Shown: in pieces, positions 1 to 8,815 of the stretch
Numbering within the stretch: position 1 is the stretch's first letter
Layout: each line of letters starts with the position of its first letter
NCBI GenBank assembly: GCA_945871415.1
Contig: CAMBWG010000060.1
Location: forward strand, 1-9,429
Reading direction: 5' to 3'
Length of the DNA stretch: 9,429 nt
From: an uncultured Desulfovibrio sp.
GTDB lineage: Bacteria > Desulfobacterota > Desulfovibrionia > Desulfovibrionales > Desulfovibrionaceae
The notes under the pieces: model-generated
Told to the model about the DNA's origin: nothing
Database searches by the model: none
What the model saw: only the letters and a program-made list of their open reading frames with translations
Position numbers and translations under genes: made by a program

Positions 1-94
1 GGTTTTCGAGCATCTGCGAAACGACAAAATTACCGCCGATGCCGCCGATGGCCAGTGCGCCGATGACGATTCCTGTGATGGCTGCCTTTTTCAT
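1..94 (-). CDS. N-terminus of membrane-anchored protein, paralogue of the next gene upstream (partial)
   Basis: Only the first 31 codons lie in the window; the rest runs off the left edge. The ATG is at 94-92 and is preceded by an AGGAG Shine-Dalgarno sequence (about 99-103) at normal spacing, so the start is well supported. The visible protein begins with MKK, followed by a glycine-rich hydrophobic segment of about 20 residues (GIVIGALAIGGIGG) that should act as a signal anchor or uncleaved signal peptide. About 15 of the first 21 residues are identical to the start of the 506-aa protein at 275-1795, including the blocks GIVIG and GGIGG. This makes the two genes likely tandem duplicates. The function is not recognised. 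The 180-nt gap separating it from its paralogue means it could be transcribed independently. Confidence 0.75.
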   Translation of the reverse strand, partial: MKKAAITGIVIGALAIGGIGGNFVVSQMLEN

Positions 95-129
95 GGTATC
101 TCCTGTTATGATAAGGGCCGGGTTTTAGA

Positions 130-158
130 GCGTTTCACCTTTGAAAAAGGTGAAACGC
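130..158. repeat. Perfect 13-bp inverted repeat (hairpin, 3-nt loop)
   Basis: The left arm GCGTTTCACCTTT (130-142) and its exact reverse complement (146-158) are separated by only three bases, gaa. Transcribed from either strand this would form a stable 13-bp stem. On the minus strand the hairpin is followed by TCTAAAACCC, and on the plus strand by GAGGCGG. Neither is a real T-tract, so it is not a textbook intrinsic terminator. It may be a transcript-stabilising or processing hairpin at the 3' end of the upstream operon, a protein-binding palindrome, or a copy of a dispersed palindromic repeat. The window alone cannot decide. Confidence 0.7.
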
Positions 159-160
159 GA

Positions 161-180
161 GGCGGCGGCACAGCGCCGCC
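161..180. repeat. GC-rich 7-bp inverted repeat
   Basis: The arms GGCGGCG (161-167) and CGCCGCC (174-180) are exact complements around a six-base loop. It is directly adjacent to the 13-bp palindrome, with two bases between. No T-tract follows on either strand. The two stems together suggest a structured RNA 3' end or a palindromic repeat unit rather than a chance pairing, but no function can be assigned. Confidence 0.5.
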
Positions 181-193
181 CGGTCCGAAGAGA

Positions 194-214
194 GCGGAAA
201 AACCGCGTTTTTTC
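194..214. terminator. Weak hairpin with flanking A/T runs
   Basis: A short stem GCGG/CCGC (194-197 and 203-206) with an A5 loop is followed on the plus strand by GTTTTTT. On the minus strand, the coding direction of all genes here, it is preceded by a run of As and followed by TCTCTT, so it is only a feeble terminator in that direction. The four-base-pair stem is short. I list it because it is the nearest terminator-like element downstream of the stop codon at 275. It may act only together with the stronger stems beyond it. Confidence 0.25.
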
Positions 215-274
215 TGTGAAACGACAGGCCGTATGGTTTGCAATCTTAGCCGGGCGTTTCAAACTGAAGATGCT

Positions 275-1795
275 TTATTGCGTCTGCACACGGAGAATCT
301 GATCCGTGACGTTCTCCTTGCCGGGAACGGCGGAGGCCTCGAAGCTGCGTCCGAGTCCGTGACTGGCGATGTCCGCCAGAAGTTCAGGCACGGTTATTTC
401 CATGCCTTCCCGCAGACGGATTTCCAGTGTACCGGGGGTGCGCAGGGTCGTGCGCAGAGCTTCGATCAGCGGTTTACTGGCTTCAGGAAGCATAGCGGAA
501 AATTGCGCTGCCAGCATGTCGAGCTGGCGGAGAGTTTCTGTTGGATGCTCTTGTTCGGCCAGTATCCGGGCGATACCGCCTCTGTCTTCGTAGCGTATGT
601 AAACCTTTTTAAACTGCACGCCGAGCAGAGTCTGCAGATCGGCATCCGGAGACAGAATATCCGCGTTGGCGGTATATTCCAGATCGGTTGTTATATGCCC
701 CATGTCGGCGACAGTCAGGGAAATGTTTTCCCGGGACCGGTCATTGTTCCGGGTATGCTCCCATGTGCAATCAAGAAGCAGTTTGTCCATGCCCGGGATG
801 TGCGGCAGTTCGCCGAATAACAGACGCGGCGGAATGTACAGGCGTTCTATTTGCAGAATGCCTTTTCGCATATCCGGGTCAACGTCCGAAAATATGCGCT
901 TGACGCTGCAGGTTTCGGGAGCTTCATAGGCAAAGGAGAGCGTGCCGTTCTCCAGTGTCACATTGCGGTAGAGGGTATGTTTTGCCGCCGCTTTTGAAAC
1001 TGCCCGTTCCAGACCGGAAGGGAAAAACGGCATGTCGGCTATAATCGTTTTCAGAATATTTGGCGGGATGGAGATATCCGTCAGGCGCAGAAGCGAGCAG
1101 CTTTTGTTCATGCCTCCCGACGTATCCGCAATACTGACGTCTTCGGCTTCACAAAGCGCTATGCTGAAGTCCGTGAGAACATCGTTCAGGCGGAGTTTTT
1201 TTATTTCCACACTGCAGAGATTCGGCTGCCGCAGGCGTACCGATGCAGCATGGATGCGAGCGGCTCCCGCCCGTCCGGTAAGGTCCTGAACGGCGAATTT
1301 TTCTCCGTTCAGAAGTCTGCTGAGGAGGGATGCGTCCACCTGCATATCGAGAAAGGACAGCGCCGCCGCGCCGGTTTCGAGACGGGATGTCGGCATTTTC
1401 GGCGTCAGAGGGGCGACGTCCCGAAGGATGTGTCCCGTAATATCCTGTGCCTCCATAGTCCCCAGAATGACGGGGCCGGACGTCGGCAGCAGGAGATAGC
1501 GCAGGGGAGGAACGGCCGTTGCCAGCATCAGGGGAAGGGTCGGGCGCAGCGTCAGTTCACGACAACGATGTTCGCCTCCGGGGCCGGCGAGGCGCAGATT
1601 GGAGATGGTGACGGTGCGCTGCAGGAGCGAGATGCGCACGTCGTCGCATTCCGCGCGGTCATAACCCGGCAGGGCGGCCCGGGCTATGGTATCGCGGACG
1701 TAGTCTTCTGCTCTGTCCGGGAGGGCAAGGCTCCCGCCGATGCCGCCGAGAGCCAGGATTCCAATAACGATGCCCGCAACAACGCCTTTCTTCAT
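275..1795 (-). CDS. Membrane-anchored protein of unknown function, AsmA/DUF945-like in general layout
   Basis: This 506-aa protein is not one I recognise. It opens with MKK and a glycine-rich hydrophobic helix at about residues 4-25 (GIVIGILALGGIGG), a signal anchor that would leave the remainder in the periplasm. The rest alternates short polar and hydrophobic segments typical of extended beta structure. One example is the segment from about residue 53 ending TVTISNLRL, a pattern seen in AsmA-like and DUF945 (YdgA-type) periplasmic proteins; that assignment is a guess from layout only. Scattered single cysteines show no metal-binding pattern. The start is well supported: AGGAGG (1802-1807) lies six bases from the ATG. 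The ATG overlaps the TGA of the DUF1992 gene as ATGA, implying translational coupling. The next gene downstream starts with a near-identical N-terminus, so this is one half of a tandem paralogous pair. Confidence 0.8.
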   Translation of the reverse strand: MKKGVVAGIVIGILALGGIGGSLALPDRAEDYVRDTIARAALPGYDRAECDDVRISLLQRTVTISNLRLAGPGGEHRCRELTLRPTLPLMLATAVPPLRYLLLPTSGPVILGTMEAQDITGHILRDVAPLTPKMPTSRLETGAAALSFLDMQVDASLLSRLLNGEKFAVQDLTGRAGAARIHAASVRLRQPNLCSVEIKKLRLNDVLTDFSIALCEAEDVSIADTSGGMNKSCSLLRLTDISIPPNILKTIIADMPFFPSGLERAVSKAAAKHTLYRNVTLENGTLSFAYEAPETCSVKRIFSDVDPDMRKGILQIERLYIPPRLLFGELPHIPGMDKLLLDCTWEHTRNNDRSRENISLTVADMGHITTDLEYTANADILSPDADLQTLLGVQFKKVYIRYEDRGGIARILAEQEHPTETLRQLDMLAAQFSAMLPEASKPLIEALRTTLRTPGTLEIRLREGMEITVPELLADIASHGLGRSFEASAVPGKENVTDQILRVQTQ

Positions 1796-2218
1796 GCCTT
1801 TCCTCCTGAGATGCGCTGTGGAGACGGTTTTTCCTCGTGCGCGGCCTGCAACTTGTCCAGAAGGCGATCATAATAGGGATCGTCTTCTTCCAGATGCAGG
1901 GGGCGCTGATGGCGCATTTTGGCCCGGGTAACCAGAAAGCGGAGCCGCTGCATGTGGCGAACGCGCTCACGTTCATCCTGACAGTGTTCCAGCAGATCCA
2001 CAACCGTGTTGATCTCCTTGCGATCCGCCAGCTCCGGCGGCAGGCAGCCGGCATTTTTCAGCACTTTGTAGGCCATGCGCAATTCTTCGGGTACGGCGCT
2101 GTCGTCTTCCAGCAGAAGGGGCCTGCCCATGCCGGGGAGATTGTCGAAATCGCCGCGGTCCTGCGCTTCGGCAATTCTGCGCTCGGCAATACTCTGGATG
2201 ACGGACCAGGGATTGGCT

Positions 2219-2226
<8 letters not shown>
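1792..2226 (-). CDS. DUF1992 (DnaJ-homologue subfamily C member 28-like conserved domain) protein
   Basis: The product is a 144-aa cytoplasmic protein of the DUF1992 family, whose molecular role is unknown. The family hallmark is near the N-terminus. An IAERRIAEAQDRGDFDNLPG segment (about residues 13-32) is followed by GMGRPL and then by the conserved stretch around residue 55 with PEELRMAYKVLKNAG. A charged helical region follows, rich in Arg and Glu. I start it at GTG 2226 rather than at an upstream ATG inside mutS. A strong AAGGAGG (2233-2239) sits six bases before that GTG, and the family normally begins just before the NPW segment. It overlaps the end of mutS by eight bases and the next gene by four (ATGA), so it is very likely co-translated with both. 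A link to mismatch repair is suggested only by position. Confidence 0.88.
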
Positions 2227-5014
<2,788 letters not shown>

Positions 5015-5051
5015 AGGTGGGCGTGGGGCAGAGGTTGGAAAAAGAGGAAGG

Positions 5052-5101
5052 AAAAGCGGCGTCTTTGTGGGGGCGCATGCCCGCCAGCAAAAACGCCGCT
5101 T
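5052..5101 (-). terminator. Probable intrinsic terminator after lapA
   Basis: On the minus strand a stem begins AAGCGGCGT (5101-5093) and closes ACGCCGCTT (5062-5054). It extends inward by three A-T pairs and one G-T wobble. The loop holds a smaller GGGC/GCCC hairpin. The stem runs into TT and then CC, with another T-rich stretch some ten bases on, so the T-tract is imperfect. It lies in the 110-nt gap between the lapA-like stop and the mutS start. This suggests the HIT-lapA unit ends here and that mutS has its own promoter, although read-through is possible. Confidence 0.6.
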
Positions 5102-5124
5102 GAAAACAGGATGACAGGACGCTG

Positions 5125-5622
5125 TTAGCGGTTGTCGGGATCAGGGACCAGTTCTTCGGTAGCCATGGGCGCCGCGGCAGCCGGAGCGGCAGGGGCGGTC
5201 TGGGCGGCCTGCCGGGGAGCTTCCGCCGGAGCGGCGGCGGCTTCGATGGCGGGGGCGTCCTTCTTTTCTTCCCTGGCGGTCTTGGCCCGGATAAGCGCTT
5301 CCCGCTTGTCCTGGGTGGCGATCGCCTTCTGCGCCTTGAGCAGTTCCTTTTCAAGGCTGCGCACACGCCACTTGCTGGTCATAAGACGTGTGGACATGGT
5401 GACCTTGTTCCACCAGAAGAAACAGGTCGCCAGCACCGCGCCCACCACAAAGGCGCTTGCCACTACAAAGTAGAGCGGCAGGGAGATGGACGACATGGGC
5501 GGAACAAAGAAGAGGTTGAGCGTAAGCACCATCTCCTGGGAAAGGGGCTTCTGGTTCTGAAAGAAGAAGACCAGTGCCAGGAAGATGAGAAGAACCATCA
5601 GCAGCACTTTGATGTAGCGCAT
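5125..5622 (-). CDS. LapA/DUF1049-type inner-membrane protein with long Ala/Pro-rich tail
   Basis: This 165-aa protein has the two-helix layout of the LapA (DUF1049) family. TM1 is at about residues 5-22 (VLLMVLLIFLALVFFFQNQ, with the family-typical FxxQN ending). A short periplasmic loop with VPPMSSISLPL follows, then TM2 at about 48-71 and a charged coiled-coil-like segment at about 83-121. E. coli LapA takes part in control of lipopolysaccharide synthesis together with LapB; whether this protein does the same is unknown, and no lapB-like gene is in view. The last 40 or so residues are low-complexity Ala/Pro, an extension beyond the core family length of about 100 aa. A GAGGAGG (5628-5634) five bases before the ATG fixes the start. 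It begins 15 nt after the HIT stop, so the two are likely one operon. Confidence 0.85.
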   Translation of the reverse strand: MRYIKVLLMVLLIFLALVFFFQNQKPLSQEMVLTLNLFFVPPMSSISLPLYFVVASAFVVGAVLATCFFWWNKVTMSTRLMTSKWRVRSLEKELLKAQKAIATQDKREALIRAKTAREEKKDAPAIEAAAAPAEAPRQAAQTAPAAPAAAAPMATEELVPDPDNR

Positions 5623-5637
5623 GTGAACCTCCTCGCG

Positions 5638-6141
5638 CTAGGAATGGGCGTTGTGCTTGAAAGCCTCGCGAAACAACGGGGTGAGCGCGTCGTAGGTCTC
5701 CAGCAGATGCTGCGGTATGGTACGCACTTCATCCAGAACCGCCATAAAGGAGGAATCGCCGTTCCAGCGCGGGACGAGATGAAAGTGCAGATGCTCCCTG
5801 ATGCCTGCGCCGGCGGCTTCTCCCTGATTGAGGCCGACGTTGATGCCTTCGCAGTGAAAGTGCTCCTGAAGGATCGGCATGCAGGTTTGCATGATATCCA
5901 TAACGTCATGCGCTTCTTCCCGGGTCAGATCGGCCAGCGCCATGACGTGCCTGTAAGGGCAGACAAGGAGATGACCGTTAGCGTAGGGAAATTTGTTCAT
6001 GACCACGAATGCGTGGGTTCCCCTGTGCAGAATCAGGCGCTCCCGATCTTCCTCATGTCCCTCGGGAAGACAGAAAACGCAGCTGTCCGGCTTGGGGCCC
6101 AGAATATACTGTATGCGCCACGGCGCCCAAAGTTGTTTCAT
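5638..6141 (-). CDS. HIT-family protein, Ap4A phosphorylase/hydrolase-like
   Basis: HIT proteins hydrolyse or transfer nucleotides through a catalytic histidine triad. This 167-aa protein has the motif as H117-L-H119-F-H121-L-V, the middle histidine being the expected nucleophile. Other family landmarks are CVFC (C21, C24), a probable zinc-binding pair, the opening LWAPWRIQYI, and NKFPYANGHLLVCPYRH (about 49-65). This layout resembles the bacterial HIT proteins that act on diadenosine tetraphosphate, such as M. tuberculosis Rv2613c, but the substrate is inferred. I chose ATG 6141 (MKQLW) over the in-frame ATG 6153. The latter sits inside a likely -10 box, and neither has a Shine-Dalgarno. It is the first gene of a pair with the lapA-like gene, 15 nt away. 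Confidence 0.92.
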   Translation of the reverse strand: MKQLWAPWRIQYILGPKPDSCVFCLPEGHEEDRERLILHRGTHAFVVMNKFPYANGHLLVCPYRHVMALADLTREEAHDVMDIMQTCMPILQEHFHCEGINVGLNQGEAAGAGIREHLHFHLVPRWNGDSSFMAVLDEVRTIPQHLLETYDALTPLFREAFKHNAHS

Positions 6142-6148
6142 GGCATTG

Positions 6149-6177
6149 ACCATACACGGGTTCAAAAGTGAGGGCAA
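6149..6177 (-). promoter_or_regulatory. Sigma70-like promoter for the HIT-lapA unit, possibly giving a leaderless mRNA
   Basis: On the minus strand TTGCCC (6177-6172) and TATGGT (6154-6149) are separated by exactly 17 bases, the optimal spacing. A second TTGCCC lies directly upstream. Transcription would begin about seven bases after the -10 box, that is at or within one or two bases of ATG 6141-6139. No Shine-Dalgarno is visible before this ATG, consistent with a leaderless transcript. The evidence is consensus matching only. Confidence 0.45.
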
Positions 6178-6263
6178 GGGCAAGAAAGACAGTCCGCCTC
6201 TTTTGCAGTCCTTGCGGGGAGGCCGTTTGCCCGGACATGATGGAAGGTACGTTCCGGGGCGGC

Positions 6264-6305
6264 AAAAAGGGGTGAAACCGCCTGCTTCCGGTGATTCCAC
6301 CCCTT
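6264..6305 (-). terminator. Intrinsic terminator of the glpABC operon
   Basis: Shortly after the glpC stop (6324), the minus strand reads AAGGGGTG (6305-6298), an imperfect inner stem including ACCG/CGGT around a short loop, then CACCCCTT (6274-6267) running into further Ts to give TTTTT (6268-6264). A GC-rich stem closing directly into a T5 tract is a classical rho-independent terminator and separates the glp operon from the HIT gene. On the plus strand the stem lacks a T-run, so it acts in one direction. Confidence 0.8.
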
Positions 6306-6323
6306 GCGATGGCAGATGTCCTG

Positions 6324-7526
6324 CTATGCCGTCTTTTCCAGCGTGCGCCGCAGCAGCGAGACCGGGTGCACACTCGGCTTGCGGGTTCCGTGCGTCAGCT
6401 GGAGGCGGCAGGTGCCGCATTCCGAGCTGGACAGGCCGGCGCCGCTGCGCCGGACCCTGTCAAAGAGGGGAGCGCCCACTTCCATGCCGATGGCGTACTT
6501 TTCCTTCTTGAAGCCGTAGCTGCCGGAAATGCCGCAGCAGCCCGCGTCGGCATTTTCAACATGGATATTGGGGAGCTGGCGCAGCAGTTCGTACCCCGGC
6601 AGACCGCCGCCCTGGGCCCGCAGGTGGCAGGGGGCATGATAGACAACGCGTTCGGCAAAGTCGCTTTGAGGTTCGAGCGAGAGCTCGCCGCGTTCGACGC
6701 AGTCCAGCAGAAAAGCCTGGGCGTCCAGCACATGAGGCGTGCAGGTCTGCGCAAGGTCCGGAAAGAATTCCGGCACATCCTGATTGAGCATGAGCACGCA
6801 GCTCGGGCAGGAGGATATGACGGGAATGCCCTGTTCCTGCATGCGCTGCATGGCGCGCAGATTGCGTTTTGCGTTGGCTTTGGCGTCGTTGGCAAAGCCG
6901 TTGGCGATCATGGGCAGGCCGCAGCAGGAGAATTCTCTGGGAATAATCACTTCGTAGCCCGCGCGATTGAGGAGCCAGACAAGGTCAAAGCCGGTCTGCG
7001 GATCATAAATGTCTATGAAGCAGCCCGGAAAAAGAGCGATCTTGCGGGGCTGCATACCCTGATAGGTACCGGCCAGCCGATCCCGGAATCGTGCGGGCGC
7101 AAAGGCGGGCAGGGGAGCGTCGGCGGCAATGCCGATTTTGTCCAGCACCTTACGCGTCAGCGGATTGAGCATGCCGAAGTTTTTAAGTCCGGCAGGCAGG
7201 GGACGCAGCAGTTTGGCCAGCAATTCGCCGTGCCCCAGCACCCAGTCGCGCAGGGTTGGTTTGTGGGTGCGGCAGTAGTCGGCGCGGGCCATCATGTTGA
7301 AGGTGGATACCGGCACGCCGTGCGGGCAGGAAATATCGCAGTTTTTGCAGTTTGAGCAGTAGTGCAGCGATTTTTCCTCGTCCAGCCCCAGCAGGCGGAA
7401 ACGTTCGTAGGCCGGGCCGATGAGACGCGGCCCCAGATAGTTGGGCGTTGCCCGGGCTACGGGGCAGTTGACCACGCAGGTGGTGCAGGCAATGCAGGCA
7501 TCCGGTGTGGGATGATGTGTGCTCAT
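6324..7526 (-). CDS. glpC: Anaerobic glycerol-3-phosphate dehydrogenase subunit C (iron-sulfur subunit)
   Basis: GlpC is the iron-sulfur, membrane-associated subunit that passes electrons from the GlpAB flavoproteins to the quinone pool. The 400-aa product is close in length to E. coli GlpC (396 aa). Two ferredoxin-type [4Fe-4S] motifs are intact: C11-x2-C14-x2-C17-x3-C21-P and C57-x2-C60-x2-C63-x3-C67-P. Two CCG domains follow, the first with C169, CC at 201-202 (CCGLP) and C240/C243, the second with HAPCH (C300), CC at 330-331 (CCGISGSYGFKKE) and C370/C373. The CCGxxGxYGFKKE stretch is very like E. coli GlpC. I start it at ATG 7526 because an AGGGGA overlapping the glpB stop lies seven bases upstream; longer in-frame starts fall inside glpB. 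It ends the glpABC operon and is followed by a terminator. Confidence 0.95.
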   Translation of the reverse strand: MSTHHPTPDACIACTTCVVNCPVARATPNYLGPRLIGPAYERFRLLGLDEEKSLHYCSNCKNCDISCPHGVPVSTFNMMARADYCRTHKPTLRDWVLGHGELLAKLLRPLPAGLKNFGMLNPLTRKVLDKIGIAADAPLPAFAPARFRDRLAGTYQGMQPRKIALFPGCFIDIYDPQTGFDLVWLLNRAGYEVIIPREFSCCGLPMIANGFANDAKANAKRNLRAMQRMQEQGIPVISSCPSCVLMLNQDVPEFFPDLAQTCTPHVLDAQAFLLDCVERGELSLEPQSDFAERVVYHAPCHLRAQGGGLPGYELLRQLPNIHVENADAGCCGISGSYGFKKEKYAIGMEVGAPLFDRVRRSGAGLSSSECGTCRLQLTHGTRKPSVHPVSLLRRTLEKTA

Positions 7527-7537
7527 GACAAAGTCCC

Positions 7538-8815
7538 CTAGCATTGGGCGCACGCGGACAGAGCGGCGCGCCAGGCGGTGGCGACGGCGACGCCGTTACC
7601 GCTTTTTTCCGAAGCGAAATCATAGCCGCCCACGGAGCGGCCGGCGAAAAAGACATTGTTCAGCGCGGGCGCGCCGTCGATACGCAGCGGCGACATGGCC
7701 GAGTTGACCATGACCCCGGCCGAGGCAAAGGCGTGGTTGCCGAAGATATTCTGATCGGACCAGTCCTCCGGTCGTGCGGGCATGGGTGAGCCGTCCGCCT
7801 GGAGTACAGGCAGGCCGAAGACGGTTTCCCGCGCTTCTCCGGGAGAGGAAAGGAAGCCGCCGCCCATGAAGCCGCCTGTGGCCATGACAAAGGCTTTGGC
7901 GGCAAAGCGACGCCGGCCGCAGGCCGTTTCCGCCACAAGCGCGGCGCAGTGCTTTCCGTCGCACTCGGCCTCCGTGACAAGGGCGTTTTCCACTACATCC
8001 ACGTCGCGCGCCTGTAATTCGCTTTTCAGCGCCGTATACAGACGCAGACCGCCCACGCCCGGAGGGAGGGTCGGCATTTCCACCAGCGGCACGGGGACGG
8101 CCGCCGCAACGGCTTCCCATGCGGCGTTGCTGAGACCGCAGACAGGAGGAAGCAGCACCACGTCCGCAGGCGTTGCGCGAAGGGCTTTCCGCAGTCCGGC
8201 CGCCAGCCAGGCGGTGCCTTCGGGACTTTCCACATAGCGGGCGATATCCAGCGGCGAGAGATTGCGATGCGCGCCGGGAATGGGGTTTTCCAGATGCGCT
8301 TCGTGCCAGGCTATAGCGGCAAGATGAGGATAGCGGCGCAGCTGCGCCGTGACCAGCGCCGGATGGCTGTCCTTAAGCCCTTCGACGCTGACGACAAGAG
8401 CCGATGACGCCGTTTCCAGCAGCTCGCCTCGGCAGGAAGGCAGCGTCAGGCAGGTGGGTTTGAGCGTGCCGAGAATGGTCGGCACGCGGCGGTTGCCACT
8501 TGCCGCCGCTTTCAGAGGCGCGCCATGCCGGGCGCTGACGGCGCACAGCGTTTTGAGGGCCTCTGCCACCCCTTCTTTGCCGACAAGGCGGTAGGGGTGC
8601 CGTTCCGGCAGTGAGTCCAGAGCATCCAGCGGCTGTCCTCCCACGGCCTGACCGTTGACGTAGCCGAGAACGTCCACGCAGCCGCTGCCGATGTTCAGCG
8701 AGCCGCAGCCGCGGGAAAGCAATGTGACCCGCTTGCCCTGCCCGCTGGCGACGATGGCGGCCATGAGTCCGGCCATGCCGGAGCCGACGACGAGAATATC
8801 AGTTGTTCTGCTCAC
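7538..8815 (-). CDS. glpB: Anaerobic glycerol-3-phosphate dehydrogenase subunit B
   Basis: GlpB forms the soluble flavoprotein part of the complex with GlpA. The 425-aa product (E. coli GlpB is 419 aa) opens with a dinucleotide-binding fold, DILVVGSGMAGLMAA, with the GxGxxG glycines at 11, 13 and 16. Further FAD-fold segments are AFVMATGGFMGGG in the second half and the near-C-terminal NNVFFAGRSVGGYDFASEKSGNGVAVATAW, the typical flavoprotein ending in which the GG and SGNG stretches meet the cofactor. I start it at GTG 8815, where GGAG lies six bases upstream. An in-frame ATG four codons earlier has no ribosome site and lies deeper in glpA. The gene overlaps glpA by 17 nt and precedes glpC by 11 nt, indicating one transcript and likely coupled translation. 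Confidence 0.94.
   Translation of the reverse strand: MSRTTDILVVGSGMAGLMAAIVASGQGKRVTLLSRGCGSLNIGSGCVDVLGYVNGQAVGGQPLDALDSLPERHPYRLVGKEGVAEALKTLCAVSARHGAPLKAAASGNRRVPTILGTLKPTCLTLPSCRGELLETASSALVVSVEGLKDSHPALVTAQLRRYPHLAAIAWHEAHLENPIPGAHRNLSPLDIARYVESPEGTAWLAAGLRKALRATPADVVLLPPVCGLSNAAWEAVAAAVPVPLVEMPTLPPGVGGLRLYTALKSELQARDVDVVENALVTEAECDGKHCAALVAETACGRRRFAAKAFVMATGGFMGGGFLSSPGEARETVFGLPVLQADGSPMPARPEDWSDQNIFGNHAFASAGVMVNSAMSPLRIDGAPALNNVFFAGRSVGGYDFASEKSGNGVAVATAWRAALSACAQC

Larger units (their letters stand above)
95..274. other. Intergenic region with three inverted repeats
   Basis: No coding sequence is convincing here. The 180 nt hold three local inverted repeats (130-158, 161-180 and about 194-206) plus an outlying inverted pair of the same core, tgaaacg at 217-223 and cgtttca at 255-261. 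The stretch lies between two paralogous genes on the minus strand. It therefore should contain the 3' end signal of the upstream mutS-DUF1992-unknown unit and possibly a promoter for the downstream paralogue. Reading on the minus strand just before the Shine-Dalgarno of that gene, a TTATCATAA stretch could serve as a -10 region, but I see no good -35 partner. Confidence 0.6.

Noticed and set aside
5132..5260. Simple-repeat or repeat-array look of the GCC/GGC-rich stretch
   Set aside because: It is the Ala/Pro-coding tail of the LapA-like gene. The codons vary and there is no fixed repeat unit, so it is not a CRISPR or tandem-repeat locus.
6142..6420. Longer N-terminus for the HIT protein reaching back to 6420
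   Set aside because: The extension runs through the glpC terminator and into the 3' end of glpC. The family begins at the LWAPWR segment, and a promoter lies within the extension.
6291..7355. A 354-codon open frame on the plus strand, opposite glpC
   Set aside because: It is fully antisense to glpC, whose cysteine motifs and length are intact. The translation matches no family I recognise, and it begins within the glpC terminator.
7527..7553. Nine-residue longer N-terminus for GlpC
   Set aside because: It would begin inside glpB without a ribosome site; ATG 7526 has AGGGGA at proper spacing and gives the expected GlpC length.
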